Shown here: piece by piece, positions 1 through 10,580 of the stretch | How positions within the stretch are numbered: the stretch's first letter is position 1 | Layout of the letters: every line of letters begins with the position of its first letter | NCBI RefSeq assembly: GCF_900103695.1 | Contig: NZ_FNHF01000004.1 | Span: forward strand, 124,001-188,000 | Origin: Sediminibacillus halophilus | Lineage (GTDB): Bacteria > Bacillota > Bacilli > Bacillales > Amphibacillaceae | DNA length: 64,000 nt | Direction of reading: 5' to 3' | Made by a program: the position numbers and the translations under genes | The notes under the pieces: generated by a model | What the model saw: the letters and a program-made list of their open reading frames with translations, nothing else | The model's database searches: none | What the model was told of the DNA's origin: nothing

Positions 1-1
1 T

Positions 2-46
2 CCCGATGGCTGGCGAATTGTGCTAATGAATACGCACGGTATTTAA
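2..46 (+). CDS. VOC-family protein, 3' end only
   Basis: An open frame enters from the window edge and ends at TAA 44-46, reading PDGWRIVLMNTHGI. A DPDG-x-RIVL-like ending is typical of glyoxalase/bleomycin-resistance (VOC) domains. The next gene is also VOC and starts 13 bases later, so this is probably the last 14 codons of a co-transcribed VOC gene. Only the C-terminus is visible, so the substrate cannot be inferred. Confidence 0.5.
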   Translation, partial: PDGWRIVLMNTHGI

Positions 47-59
47 AGGGGGGAAAACG

Positions 60-743
60 ATGCAAATTAAGGAAGTTACCTTGAAAACCAGTAAGGTAGA
101 GGAGATGAAAGACTTTTATACAAACGTTCTAGGGTTTCCGTTAATAGATGAAGATCGAGATAGCTTTCAAATAGCTGCGGGCTCCAGCAAACTAGTATTT
201 ACTGGGAGGGATGCACGAGGAGAACCTTACTATCATTTTGCCTTTTCCATTCCGGGAACCAAGTTCTATGAAGCAAAGGCATGGGTGAAACGGAAAGTCG
301 ATTTAAATCTGGAGAACGGAGAAGATGAAGCTGACTTTCCACACTTATCTGCGCGTTCCTTTTATTTTTATGATCCGGCAGGTAATATTGTAGAATTCAT
401 TGCCAGGCATTCTATCACGGAAACTGAGGAGGAGGCCTTCTCGACAAAAAACATTGTAAACATCAGCGAAGTAAGTCTGACAGTAGAGGATGCCATTGCA
501 GCGGGTGAACAGCTACAGGAGTTCGGGATAAAAGAACGGGATAACGAGCCAATAAATGCCTCGTCGCTTAACTTTATAGGAGAGAGGGAGACAGGGGTCT
601 TCCTATTGTTGACCCAGCCGGGGAGAAGATGGATCTTTTCGAACAAAGCAGCAGCTGTGTATCCACTCCGTCTATCGTTAGCGAATAATGTGCAGATCTT
701 GGTTGATGAATACCATCCATTCGTGATCGATAATACAGGTTGA
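60..743 (+). CDS. VOC family protein (glyoxalase/dioxygenase superfamily)
   Basis: The 227-residue protein begins with a VOC betaalphabetabetabeta half: KEVTLKTSKVEEMKDFYTNV at residues 4-23, then YYHFAFSIP near 62 and YFYDPAGNIVEFIAR near 103-117. The DPAGN-x-VEF segment is the usual end of a VOC half-domain and carries the Glu that often binds metal. The second half (about 130-227) is degenerate and lacks an obvious DP-GN motif. The start follows AAAGGGGGGAAAACG. It lies just after another VOC gene fragment and 29 bases before a nucleotidyltransferase gene. Members include glyoxalases, extradiol dioxygenases and antibiotic-binding proteins, and nothing here distinguishes them. Confidence 0.8.
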   Translation: MQIKEVTLKTSKVEEMKDFYTNVLGFPLIDEDRDSFQIAAGSSKLVFTGRDARGEPYYHFAFSIPGTKFYEAKAWVKRKVDLNLENGEDEADFPHLSARSFYFYDPAGNIVEFIARHSITETEEEAFSTKNIVNISEVSLTVEDAIAAGEQLQEFGIKERDNEPINASSLNFIGERETGVFLLLTQPGRRWIFSNKAAAVYPLRLSLANNVQILVDEYHPFVIDNTG

Positions 744-772
744 GTGGGAAAGACGTTGAAAGGGGGAGTTAG

Positions 773-1615
773 ATGGATTTATTACGATTGGCAACGGACC
801 TGTCGGAAATATACATGCAAAACGATAAGGTTGAAGGGGTCTTGCTTGGGGGTTCGGTGGCGCGCAATTGGCAGGATGAATACTCTGACATCGAATTATT
901 TGTATTCTGGAAAGAAAGTCCAAATGATGAGGATAGAAAAAGTCCTATTAATGATGTTAACGGTAGGATCATCGATTATTGCCCTTATGAGGAAGAAGAG
1001 TGGTCGGAAACCTACATAACACAAGGAGTCAAGTTAGAGATAAGTAACTTTTTGACTAATACCATCTACCGGATACTCGATGAGGTAGTCTTAAATTATG
1101 ATACAGACTTCGATAAACAATGCTTGGCGGCCACTGTTTATGACGGGGTTTCACTTGCCGGTGAGGACATCATTGATCAACTGAAGAAAAAAGTGGAAGT
1201 ATATCCTGAAGAACTGGGCTCGGCCATGATTAGAGAAAATCTTGACTTAGGCAACAGATGGAGTAATCGCGAGGCACTACTCGCAAGAGAAGACTGGCTG
1301 ATGCTCTATAAGGTGGTCACTTCTGTCCAGTCGAACATCATGGGAATGCTTTTTGGGTTAAATCGGTTATATGTTCATCACCCTGCTTTTAAATGGCAAA
1401 AGCGTACCTTGGAAAGAATGAAAGTAGCACCAAAAAAAATTTCGATAAGCCTTCCGTCTGTCTTCATGGCTCCTCCTGAGAAAAGCATTCGGGAACTTGA
1501 AGGATTGCTTCAAGAAATCTATGGATTGGTCCATCGGGAACATCCCGAAATCGACTTAGCAAAAGCAATCGAAAGAACCAGTTTTGTAAGACCGCAAAGT
1601 AACAAGTCGTTATAG
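773..1615 (+). CDS. Nucleotidyltransferase domain protein (Pol beta/KNTase-like)
   Basis: The 280-residue protein carries the Pol beta-type signature GGSVAR (residues 24-29) followed by the D-x-E pair in YSDIELFVFW, which binds the catalytic metals in this fold. The remainder is largely helical (RWSNREALLAREDWLMLYKVV), as in proteins where a minimal nucleotidyltransferase head is followed by a helical domain, for example aminoglycoside nucleotidyltransferases and lnu-type enzymes. GGGGGAG precedes the ATG. Both acidic metal ligands are present, so it may be active. The substrate is unknown. Confidence 0.75.
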   Translation: MDLLRLATDLSEIYMQNDKVEGVLLGGSVARNWQDEYSDIELFVFWKESPNDEDRKSPINDVNGRIIDYCPYEEEEWSETYITQGVKLEISNFLTNTIYRILDEVVLNYDTDFDKQCLAATVYDGVSLAGEDIIDQLKKKVEVYPEELGSAMIRENLDLGNRWSNREALLAREDWLMLYKVVTSVQSNIMGMLFGLNRLYVHHPAFKWQKRTLERMKVAPKKISISLPSVFMAPPEKSIRELEGLLQEIYGLVHREHPEIDLAKAIERTSFVRPQSNKSL

Positions 1616-1685
1616 AATAAAAGCCAAGATTGGTTAGTAAGCAAGGATACGCTAAAAATGGACGCAGAAGATTAGATAATATGTT

Positions 1686-1859
1686 ATGAGAAGTGAAGAG
1701 TACAGAGAGACCCTGCTCAGTCTCGTTGAGCAAGGAAATTATTCAAAAGATTCAAGGGGATATTTAGTTCTCAGCATAGAACGCTTGCTTTCATTAGAGG
1801 AATCCATCGTAGATTTACAACATAGTAGGTTTAGCTCACTACCCTTATTAGCGCTGTAA
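1686..1859 (+). CDS. Small ORF of uncertain status, 57 aa
   Basis: An ATG at 1686 opens 57 codons starting MRSEEYRETLLSLVEQGNY, with plausible amphipathic helices, ending TAA at 1857-1859. No convincing ribosome binding site is visible and I do not recognise the protein. The stop overlaps the ATG of the RDD remnant (TAATG). It lies in a decayed stretch between two ordinary genes and may be a fragment of a lost gene. Confidence 0.25.
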   Translation: MRSEEYRETLLSLVEQGNYSKDSRGYLVLSIERLLSLEESIVDLQHSRFSSLPLLAL

Positions 1860-1930
1860 TGGTGCTTGTTCTAAAAGATAACCGGGGAATTCACGACTTT
1901 GTCGGAGGCACCTATGTTACCTATGCTTAG
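1859..1930 (+). pseudogene. Remnant of an RDD-family membrane protein (C-terminal 23 aa)
   Basis: The frame from 1859 to TAG 1928-1930 reads MVLVLKDNRGIHDFVGGTYV then TYA. The intact RDD gene at 34081-34518 ends with DHRAIHDFIAGTYVTG, matching the RDD C-terminal signature (D-R-x-IHDF-x-GTYV). The in-frame bases upstream soon hit a stop and show no transmembrane segments, so only the tail survives. The two tails differ enough that this is not a recent copy of the intact gene. The rest of 1616-2010 shows no recognisable coding sequence. Confidence 0.55.
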
Positions 1931-2010
1931 CTGGTAGATGAATAAGTCTCCTAAAAATGCCGGTAATCCATTTGCAATTTTTATTTCTTTCGTATACACT
2001 AATTAAAGAT

Positions 2011-2026
2011 ATTAAAGGTCTTTAAT
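2011..2026 (+). promoter_or_regulatory. Palindromic operator upstream of the Rrf2 gene
   Basis: ATTAAAGGTCTTTAAT is a perfect 7-bp inverted repeat around GT, 25 bases before the Rrf2 start codon. A close copy (ATTAAGAGTCTTTAAT) precedes the flavoprotein gene at 2518. Rrf2 repressors often bind such AT-rich dyads at their own promoters, so this is probably the autoregulatory site. Confidence 0.6.
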
Positions 2027-2051
2027 GTATTTTGAGAGGTGGGAACATTAA

Positions 2052-2495
2052 ATGAAATATTCCAAAGCGACCAATTACGCCTTACACACCATGGTGCATT
2101 TAATGATGGTGCCAAGGGGGAAATCAGTTGGTGTAGACCAGCTGGCGAAGGCTCAAGATCTGTCCTCGACATACTTGTCCAAAATTTTAACCAAGCTGGT
2201 GAAGGCGGGATTGATTGAGTCAACACCTGGTGTGAAAGGCGGATACAGTATTGCAAGGCGTTCCAGCGAAATCTCGTTTTTGGATGTAATACAGGCGATT
2301 GAGGGGAAGACAACGCTTTTCAGTTGTTCCATGGAACATGAAGAATCCAAAAATGGGGAATGTTTGATTGAAAACGTGATGTTCGATGCAGAAGAAAAAC
2401 TGAGACAGGAATTAGACGAAAAATATATCAGTGATATTGCCAAGCAAATGGAAGCTGCACGGGATGAGAAAAACACATTAAACCATTCTCACTAA
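2052..2495 (+). CDS. Rrf2 family transcriptional regulator
   Basis: The 147-residue protein opens MKYSKATNYALHTMVHLM, the typical Rrf2 winged-helix start. The recognition region LSSTYLSKILTKLVKAGLIE lies near 38-57, followed by the wing GVKGGYSIAR. Cysteines fall near 96 and 107 (LFSC, GEC) in the loop where Fe-S or redox-sensing Rrf2 proteins (IscR, NsrR, CymR, SaiR types) carry ligands, but only two are obvious, so a thiol sensor is as likely as an Fe-S one. Matching palindromes precede this gene and the flavin reductase downstream. It is therefore probably the local repressor of a small redox- or electrophile-responsive operon. Confidence 0.88.
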   Translation: MKYSKATNYALHTMVHLMMVPRGKSVGVDQLAKAQDLSSTYLSKILTKLVKAGLIESTPGVKGGYSIARRSSEISFLDVIQAIEGKTTLFSCSMEHEESKNGECLIENVMFDAEEKLRQELDEKYISDIAKQMEAARDEKNTLNHSH

Positions 2496-2517
2496 TTTTT
2501 TTACCCAAATCATAGAT

Positions 2518-2533
2518 ATTAAGAGTCTTTAAT
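2518..2533 (+). promoter_or_regulatory. Second copy of the Rrf2-type palindrome
   Basis: ATTAAGAGTCTTTAAT matches the 2011-2026 dyad at 14 of 16 positions. The similarity extends over the flanks: GATATTAA before it, and TTTAATGTATTTT versus TTTAATATACTTT after. It lies 26 bases before the flavoprotein ATG, the same spacing as the copy before the regulator. Common control of both transcripts by the Rrf2 protein is the simplest reading. Confidence 0.6.
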
Positions 2534-2559
2534 ATACTTTATTTAAGGAGGAAACAGAT

Positions 2560-3459
2560 ATGTTGTTAGATTGTGTAATTGTCGGAGGAGGACCGGCGGG
2601 ATTAAATGCATCACTCGTCCTTGCTAGGGCAAAAAAGAAAATCGTGCTATTCGATGAAGACAAACCAAGAAATGCTGTCACGTATGAATCTCATGGATTT
2701 ATCACAAGAGATCGGATTAAACCATCGGAATTCAAACGACTTGCCAAGGAAGAATTGGAGGAATACCCCAGTATTGAAATCCAGAATCAACGGGTGACGG
2801 ATATTCAAAAAGAAGAAGGGACTTTTTTGGTTTATGCGAATGATGGTAATAGTTATCGAACCAGAAAGGTCATTTTAGCCACAGGACTAACAGATGTATT
2901 GCCTGATATCAAAGGAATTCATGAATTTTATGGGATGAGTTTGTTCAGTTGTCCGTTTTGTGATGGGTGGGAATTAAGAGACCGTCCACTAGTCGTCGTA
3001 GCAGAAGATGAGCGTGCTATGCATGGAGTGAAATTGATAGCTAACTGGAGTAAAGACCTGGTTGTTTGTACGAATGGAAAAACTCCTTTCACAGCAGAAC
3101 AGAGTGAATTGTTGTTGAAGAAAAATATCCGGGTCATCGACAAGGAAATAGAAAGTTTTCAAGGTGACAAGGGCCAGCTGAAAATAATCAGATTCAAGGG
3201 AGGAGAGGAATTGGAAAGAGAAGGCGGCTTTGTTGCGAGCGAGCTCAAGCAGGCATCCTCACTAATAGAAAGTTTAGGGTGTTCCTTGAACACAATGGGC
3301 GGAGTAGAAACAGATGATTTCGGCCGTACGGAGGTCGAAGGGGTGTATGCATGTGGGGATAATGCCCTTGTTGCCCCTGCCCAATTGGTTATCGCCGCAA
3401 GCGAGGGGAGTAGAACAGCGATTGGCGTAGTAGCAGATTTAGTGAATGAAGACTTTTAA
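2560..3459 (+). CDS. NAD(P)/FAD-dependent oxidoreductase, thioredoxin-reductase-like
   Basis: The 299-residue protein begins with the FAD-binding motif VIVGGGPAGL (residues 6-15). An ATGL-x-D-x-LPDI segment near 107-116 and the redox-active CPFC at 131-134 follow, as in thioredoxin reductases. The C-terminal FAD signature VYACGDNALVAPAQLVIAA is near 263-281. The second GxGxxA NAD(P)H-binding motif is weak (VVVAEDERAMHG), so it may depend on an unusual donor, as in the ferredoxin- or flavin-linked TrxR-like branch. It sits between the Rrf2 regulator and a methyltransferase, with a strong AAGGAGG site. A role in thiol or electrophile redox chemistry is inferred. Confidence 0.82.
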   Translation: MLLDCVIVGGGPAGLNASLVLARAKKKIVLFDEDKPRNAVTYESHGFITRDRIKPSEFKRLAKEELEEYPSIEIQNQRVTDIQKEEGTFLVYANDGNSYRTRKVILATGLTDVLPDIKGIHEFYGMSLFSCPFCDGWELRDRPLVVVAEDERAMHGVKLIANWSKDLVVCTNGKTPFTAEQSELLLKKNIRVIDKEIESFQGDKGQLKIIRFKGGEELEREGGFVASELKQASSLIESLGCSLNTMGGVETDDFGRTEVEGVYACGDNALVAPAQLVIAASEGSRTAIGVVADLVNEDF

Positions 3460-3499
3460 AAACGATCTCAGGTATTGAAAAAGAGGAGGAGTAAACTAA

Positions 3500-4087
3500 A
3501 TGGAAAAACATAAGCATGGTGAACGGATGAAAAAGGAACGGTTGGCGAGAAAAATAGAATTCCTCGAGAATCCGCATAAAAGAGGGGATATACCCCCGGA
3601 TCAGCTTTTGAGTATGATTCCGGTCAAGCAGGGAAACACGTTTTTGGACTTAGGAGCCGGGACGGGTTATCTAACGATTCCCGCCGCAAAGACGTCTGGT
3701 GGACCGGTTTATGCATTGGATGTAGACCCTGACATGTTGGAGGTTATCCAATCCAAGGCGAAAAAACACAATCTGATGAATGTCCGGACATTAAACGGAC
3801 GGATTGATGATATACCATTACCTGGAGATTCGGTAGATATAGCAATTGCGTCGCTGGTTCTTCATGAAATCGACCCCTTATCCAAATCTTTGCAGCAAAT
3901 CAGGCAAGTACTGAAACCGGAAGGATATTTTGTCTGTGTCGAGTTGGAAAAGCGCGAGGAGGACAACAACCATCATCCTCGAATTGCCGCCGAAGATATG
4001 GAACAGGAAATGGTAAAGGAGGGTTTCCGTGTCGTCAAGAAGCTGAAACCTACCGATAAGGTGTACATTCTCCTTGCACAAAAATAG
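3500..4087 (+). CDS. Class I SAM-dependent methyltransferase
   Basis: The 195-residue protein has the SAM-binding motif I FLDLGAGTGYLTIPAA (about 49-64), an acidic residue after the second strand (YALDVDPDML, 71-80), motif II IAIASLVLHEI near 115-125 and a motif III-like LKPEGYFVCVEL near 138-149. It begins 40 bases after the flavoprotein stop behind GAGGAGGAGT and ends at a terminator, so it probably shares that transcript and the Rrf2 control. The substrate is not apparent; small-molecule and metalloid methyltransferases share this fold. Confidence 0.82.
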   Translation: MEKHKHGERMKKERLARKIEFLENPHKRGDIPPDQLLSMIPVKQGNTFLDLGAGTGYLTIPAAKTSGGPVYALDVDPDMLEVIQSKAKKHNLMNVRTLNGRIDDIPLPGDSVDIAIASLVLHEIDPLSKSLQQIRQVLKPEGYFVCVELEKREEDNNHHPRIAAEDMEQEMVKEGFRVVKKLKPTDKVYILLAQK

Positions 4088-4113
4088 CACTCCTCCGGAG
4101 GAAGACAATCAGG

Positions 4114-4147
4114 AAAACCGCTTGGAACCGAAACCAGGCGGTTTTTT
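4114..4147 (+). terminator. Rho-independent terminator after the methyltransferase
   Basis: AAAACCGC at 4114-4121 pairs with GCGGTTTT at 4138-4145, and the run of T continues to 4147. It closes the Rrf2/flavoprotein/methyltransferase group. Confidence 0.75.
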
Positions 4148-4150
4148 CTC

Positions 4151-4218
4151 GGGGACAGTCCCCCAACGCACTGTCTCGGTAGAACGACGCAGTATTAGTG
4201 TGTTGGGGGACTGTCCCC
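4151..4218. repeat. REP-like palindrome with GGGGACAGTCCCC ends
   Basis: The 22-base arms 4151-4172 and 4197-4218 are inverted copies with one mismatch. Each arm ends in the self-complementary GGGGACAGTCCCC/GGGGACTGTCCCC, so the element can form one long or two short hairpins. It sits directly after a terminator and before the pcrB promoter. From memory, similar GGGGAC-GTCCCC elements are scattered through Bacillaceae intergenic regions. Copy number in this genome cannot be judged here. Confidence 0.65.
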
Positions 4219-4283
4219 AGGTCCTTCTTTCGGAATCCATCCAAAACTTCACTCTTTTTTCACTCTTTTCATTGATTGTTTTT

Positions 4284-4292
4284 TGGTATAAT
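4284..4292 (+). promoter_or_regulatory. Extended -10 promoter for pcrB-pcrA-ligA
   Basis: TGG directly before TATAAT (4287-4292) makes an extended -10 element about 90 bases before the pcrB start. No good -35 is visible at 17 bases (CTTTTC), consistent with an extended -10 SigA promoter. Confidence 0.5.
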
Positions 4293-4384
4293 GATTAGAT
4301 GGATATATGTTAGAACCTCTGTGCAATCAGGGGCTCACTTTAGCAGCCGGGCCGTGGCCGGCTCCGGATGGAGGTAGTTGTTTA

Positions 4385-5074
4385 ATGTATGATATGAAGC
4401 AGTGGGAGCATGTTTTCAAGCTGGATCCCGATAAGGACATATCGGAGGAAGCTTTGGAACGGATATGTGAATCGGGCACGGACGCAGTGATCGTCGGCGG
4501 CACCGACAATGTCACTTTGGATAACGTCCTGGATCTGTTGGCAAGGATTCGCCGTTTTACGGTTCCTGTCGTTTTGGAGGTTTCCAACTTGGAGGCAATC
4601 ACCCCGGGCTTTGATTTTTACTATATACCGATGGTGCTCAACAGCCGAGACAAGAAGTGGATGCTTGATCTGCAGCACCAAGCTGTCAAAGAATACGGCG
4701 AGGTCATCGACTGGAATGAGATGTTTGTCGAAGGTTATTGTATTTTAAATGAGAAGGCAAAGGCTTTTCAGGTAACCGACAGTTTTATTCCGTCCGATGA
4801 AGATGTCGTTGCCTATGCGCAAATGGCAGAGAACATGTTCCATTTGCCGTTTTTTTATCTGGAGTATAGTGGTACTTATGGAGATCCCCAGCTGGTTGAA
4901 AAAGTTAGCAGGGTGCTTGACGAAACATTGCTATTTTACGGCGGAGGCGTATCAGCGCCTGGCCAAGCAGAGGAAATGAAGCAATATGCAGACGTAGTTG
5001 TCGTCGGAAACAGTGTGTACGATGATCTGAAAAATGCATTGAAAACTGTCAAAGCAGTCAAGGGAAATAAATAA
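4385..5074 (+). CDS. pcrB: Heptaprenylglyceryl phosphate synthase PcrB
   Basis: PcrB joins heptaprenyl diphosphate to sn-glycerol-1-phosphate, giving an ether lipid precursor in Bacillales. The 229-residue protein shows the family hallmarks: KLDPDK near the N-terminus, [39 protein letters not shown] and the phosphate-binding LLFYGGGVS plus [13 protein letters not shown] at the end. The frame is open 26 codons further upstream. The ATG at 4385 is preferred because it follows GGAGGT by ten bases and matches the known N-terminus (MYDxxxWxHVFKLDP). It is followed two bases later by the pcrA ribosome binding region, the standard pcrB-pcrA-ligA order. Confidence 0.95.
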   Translation: MYDMKQWEHVFKLDPDKDISEEALERICESGTDAVIVGGTDNVTLDNVLDLLARIRRFTVPVVLEVSNLEAITPGFDFYYIPMVLNSRDKKWMLDLQHQAVKEYGEVIDWNEMFVEGYCILNEKAKAFQVTDSFIPSDEDVVAYAQMAENMFHLPFFYLEYSGTYGDPQLVEKVSRVLDETLLFYGGGVSAPGQAEEMKQYADVVVVGNSVYDDLKNALKTVKAVKGNK

Positions 5075-5088
5075 AGGTGGTGTCACAT

Positions 5089-7314
5089 GTGAGTCAAACG
5101 ATGGATGACTTGCTGAAAGGATTGAACGAAGAACAAAGGAGAGCGGTAACCCATACAGAAGGACCGCTACTGATCATGGCAGGAGCCGGAAGTGGCAAAA
5201 CCCGTGCGCTTACCCACCGGATTGCCTATTTACTTGGAGAAAAAGAAGTTTCTCCACGAAGTATTCTGGCAATCACCTTCACGAATAAAGCGGCAAGGGA
5301 AATGAAGGATCGGGTATATCAGCTTGTCGGACCAGATGGAGCTAATATTTGGGTATCGACATTCCACTCGATGTGTGTACGAATACTGCGCAGAGATATC
5401 GACCGGATCGGCATCAACAGCAACTTCTCTATTCTCGACAGCAGCGATCAGCTGTCTGTTATCAAGCAAATCTTGAAAGATTTGAATATCGATCCGAAGA
5501 AATTTGAGCCGCGTGCTATGCTTGGAGCCATCAGTTCGGCGAAAAACGAGCTGGTCACCCCGGATGAATACAGCAAAACGGTCGGAAGCTTTTATGAAAA
5601 ACAGATCGCCGAAGTCTACGAACGTTATCAGAAGACATTGAGAAAGAACCAGTCGCTTGATTTTGATGATTTGATCATGCAGACAATCAACTTGTTCGAC
5701 CGGGTTCCGGAAGTACTGGAGTATTATCAACGTCGTTTTCAATACATCCATGTCGATGAGTACCAGGATACCAACCACGCGCAATATTACCTGGTAAAAC
5801 AGCTGGCAGACCGCTATCAGAATCTCTGTGTCGTCGGGGACTCCGATCAGTCTATTTACCGCTGGCGTGGAGCGGATATTCAAAACATCCTGTCTTTTGA
5901 AAAAGACTATCCGAATGCGACCACCGTCATGCTCGAACAAAATTACCGTTCCACCAAATCGATTCTCGATGCGGCCAATACGGTCATCAAAAATAACTCC
6001 GGCAGAAAACCGAAAAATCTATGGACGGAAAACAACGAGGGCAGCAGAATCCGTTATTACCAGGCAGCTACCGAACAGGATGAAGGGTTGTTCGTTGCCG
6101 ATAAAGTGGAGGAGTTTATTTCATCCGGTGATTATACGTACAAAGATATCGCGATCCTGTACCGGACCAACGCCCAGTCTCGTTCTATCGAGGAAACGTT
6201 TGTCAAAGCAAACATTCCTTATCAAATCGTTGGCGGAACCAAGTTCTATGACAGGAAAGAAATCAAAGACATGCTCGCTTATCTGCGGTTGATTGCCAAT
6301 CCGGATGATGACTTAAGCTTTGCGCGTGTCGTCAATGAACCGAAACGTGGTGTGGGGAAAACCTCTTTGGAAAAGCTGCAGGCTTATGCGGCTGAGCACG
6401 GAATCTCCTTGTACACAGCCGTCCAGGAAGTTGATTTCACCGGTGTGAGTGCTAAGGCAGCCAAATCGCTTTCCGAATTCGGTGCCTTGATCCGCAACTG
6501 GACGAAACAACAGGAATTCCTGTCCGCCACCGATATGGTTGAACAAGTATTGAAAGGGACAGGCTATGAAGAGATGCTTAAGAATGAGCGCAGTATCGAA
6601 GCGCAGAGCCGCCTGGAAAACTTGGAAGAATTCAAAACGGTAACCAAGCATTTTGAAGAAAACAGCGAGGATAAAACCCTGATTGCCTTTTTGACGGATT
6701 TGGCATTGATCGCCGATATTGACAAGGTCGATGAAGATCCTATGGGTGATAATAAAATCGTCCTTATGACGCTGCATGCGGCAAAAGGGCTTGAATTTCC
6801 GGTCGTTTTCCTGATCGGCATGGAGGAAAACGTCTTTCCGCACAGTCGCTCGATCATGGACGACGAAGAGATGGAGGAAGAGCGCCGGCTTGCTTATGTC
6901 GGCATTACCCGGGCCGAGAAGCAATTGTTCCTTACCCATGCCAAAATGCGGACGCTATACGGTCGTACTAATATGAACCCGGTCAGCCGTTTCATCAATG
7001 AGATTCCCGAAGAGTTGATGGAAGGACTGGAAGAGGCTAAACAAGCCCCGTTCGGCTTCGGGCCGACCCAATCGAAACCAGATCCATTCGCTGCACCAAA
7101 ACGATCAGCGAAGAAAATCAATCGCCCGGCGACTACTGGTGGAGAAAGCATTGGCTGGCAGCCGGGGGATAAGGCCAATCATAAAAAATGGGGACAGGGA
7201 ACGGTGGTCAAAGTCCATGGCGAAGGCGAAGCGATGGAACTGGATATCGCCTTTCCTGCACCGACAGGCATCAAGCGGCTTCTGGCAAAGTTCGCACCAA
7301 TCACTAAAGAATAA
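5089..7314 (+). CDS. pcrA: ATP-dependent DNA helicase PcrA (UvrD family)
   Basis: PcrA is the essential Gram-positive 3'-5' SF1A helicase of repair, plasmid replication and recombination control. Visible motifs in order are Q motif LNEEQRRAV, Walker [21 protein letters not shown] (Ia), VDEYQDTN (II), [15 protein letters not shown] (III), LEQNYRST (IV), [19 protein letters not shown]-like (V) and [14 protein letters not shown] (VI). The C-terminal tail ends with the RNA-polymerase-binding Tudor-like domain ([15 protein letters not shown]). GTG at 5089 is chosen because AGGTGG lies eight bases before it; ATG 5101 is an alternative. At about 741 residues it is full length. Confidence 0.96.
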   Translation: MSQTMDDLLKGLNEEQRRAVTHTEGPLLIMAGAGSGKTRALTHRIAYLLGEKEVSPRSILAITFTNKAAREMKDRVYQLVGPDGANIWVSTFHSMCVRILRRDIDRIGINSNFSILDSSDQLSVIKQILKDLNIDPKKFEPRAMLGAISSAKNELVTPDEYSKTVGSFYEKQIAEVYERYQKTLRKNQSLDFDDLIMQTINLFDRVPEVLEYYQRRFQYIHVDEYQDTNHAQYYLVKQLADRYQNLCVVGDSDQSIYRWRGADIQNILSFEKDYPNATTVMLEQNYRSTKSILDAANTVIKNNSGRKPKNLWTENNEGSRIRYYQAATEQDEGLFVADKVEEFISSGDYTYKDIAILYRTNAQSRSIEETFVKANIPYQIVGGTKFYDRKEIKDMLAYLRLIANPDDDLSFARVVNEPKRGVGKTSLEKLQAYAAEHGISLYTAVQEVDFTGVSAKAAKSLSEFGALIRNWTKQQEFLSATDMVEQVLKGTGYEEMLKNERSIEAQSRLENLEEFKTVTKHFEENSEDKTLIAFLTDLALIADIDKVDEDPMGDNKIVLMTLHAAKGLEFPVVFLIGMEENVFPHSRSIMDDEEMEEERRLAYVGITRAEKQLFLTHAKMRTLYGRTNMNPVSRFINEIPEELMEGLEEAKQAPFGFGPTQSKPDPFAAPKRSAKKINRPATTGGESIGWQPGDKANHKKWGQGTVVKVHGEGEAMELDIAFPAPTGIKRLLAKFAPITKE

Positions 7315-9333
<2,019 letters not shown>

Positions 9334-9345
9334 GGGTGAACAGAA

Positions 9346-10461
9346 ATGAAAAGAAAAGCAGTCATTTGGTTATGTGTGCTTCTAGCAATAGCTGGGTGTG
9401 CACCTTCCTTTGATAATGATGAGGAGATCATCGAGGAAAACCAGGATGATACCAACCAGGAAACGGCCATCATTCCCAGCTACAATGTAAAGGAAGAAGA
9501 ATACAAGGTAATTCTTCCATACAAGGTCAGTAAAGCCCGGGGAGTGATCGTTGATCAAATTGCCAACCGTCTCGATATCGGGGAATTTGAAGAAGGTTTG
9601 CGCAGGCATTCCAAGCAAACCTTTGACCCGGATAAGTTCTATTTTCAAGAGGGCCAGAAAATCGATGAAGACACGGTCCTCACTTGGATTGAGGAGCTAA
9701 ACCCGGAGATTGAAGAGGGAGCGAAAAAAGAAGTATACCGGAATAATCCAAGGTACTTGTCCCACATTTTGGAACAGGACTACTTGCAAAAAACTGGAGA
9801 AAACACGGTCGAACTGGGTGGTATGTCAATTGGAATCGCCTTGAAATCGAACTACCGTTTCCAGACAGAAAAAGGCGGTCCCTATTATTATGAGGACATC
9901 AGCAAGAAAGAGATGCTGAGCGAAGGGAAGAAAATAGCCCAGCAAATATTGGAGCGTGTCAGAGGGATGGAAGACATGCCGAATGTTCCGATCATGATTG
10001 CACTTTACCGGGAAGAAGAGCGCAATGCCCTTGTTCCGGGTGAATTCGTAGCCAAGACCTCCGTTTCTGCCAACTCTTCTTCCATCGGTGACTGGGAATC
10101 GATTGATGAAGAAAACGTGCTGTTTCCTTCCGATGATGCGAAAGAAAACTACTCCGAAGAAAGCGATCGGATGAAGACGTTTGAACAAGATGTAGCGGAG
10201 TATTTCCCGAATTATACAGGGGTAATCGGTAAAGGTTTCTATATCGATGATGAATTGAAAAAATTGAGAATAGAAATTCCGATTGAATTCCAAGGGAAAG
10301 CCGAAGTAGTAGGGTTTACCCAATATGTCTATGGTTTAGCTATGGAAACCTTTGAAAATTATTATGACCTGGAAATTAATATCAAGTCCAACCAGCGCCA
10401 GGAAAGCCTAATCACAAGGGATGCGGGCGAGGATGAACCTAAAGTCCATATCTATCAGTAA
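9346..10461 (+). CDS. camS: CamS family sex pheromone lipoprotein
   Basis: The 371-residue protein has a lipoprotein signal peptide ending in the lipobox IAGC (Cys18) and an acidic, Asn/Glu-rich linker. The CamS-type body follows, with KVSKARGVIVDQIANRLDI, FYFQEGQKIDED and VPIMIALYREEERNALVPG. In Staphylococcus the CamS signal peptide is a source of a peptide sensed by Enterococcus; in Bacillus the cellular role is unknown. It starts 12 bases after ligA and sits in the conserved pcrBA-ligA-camS order. It is expected to be anchored to the outer face of the membrane. Confidence 0.93.
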   Translation: MKRKAVIWLCVLLAIAGCAPSFDNDEEIIEENQDDTNQETAIIPSYNVKEEEYKVILPYKVSKARGVIVDQIANRLDIGEFEEGLRRHSKQTFDPDKFYFQEGQKIDEDTVLTWIEELNPEIEEGAKKEVYRNNPRYLSHILEQDYLQKTGENTVELGGMSIGIALKSNYRFQTEKGGPYYYEDISKKEMLSEGKKIAQQILERVRGMEDMPNVPIMIALYREEERNALVPGEFVAKTSVSANSSSIGDWESIDEENVLFPSDDAKENYSEESDRMKTFEQDVAEYFPNYTGVIGKGFYIDDELKKLRIEIPIEFQGKAEVVGFTQYVYGLAMETFENYYDLEINIKSNQRQESLITRDAGEDEPKVHIYQ

Positions 10462-10467
10462 CCGTTA

Positions 10468-10505
10468 CGAAAGCGTTTGAATTGCGCGACATTTTCGGTT
10501 AAAAT
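10468..10505 (+). promoter_or_regulatory. SigA promoter for pruA with overlapping cre-like site
   Basis: TTGAAT (10477-10482) and TAAAAT (10500-10505) are separated by exactly 17 bases. A cre-like sequence, CGAAAGCGTTTGAA at 10468-10481, matches the CcpA consensus core with about two mismatches and covers the -35 box. Carbon catabolite repression of proline/arginine breakdown is therefore plausible. A short hairpin (GCCTGA/TCAGGC) follows in the leader near 10517-10542. Confidence 0.5.
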
Positions 10506-10580
10506 GGGTAATGGTTGAGCCTGACAATCTAGTAAGCAAGTTCAGGCCAGAATGTTTGATAGAATAAGGAGGTCATGTTC

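Noticed and set aside
5230-5940. 236-codon reverse frame inside pcrA
   Set aside because: It lies opposite highly conserved helicase motifs, has no ribosome binding site and no recognisable domain. It is a shadow frame.
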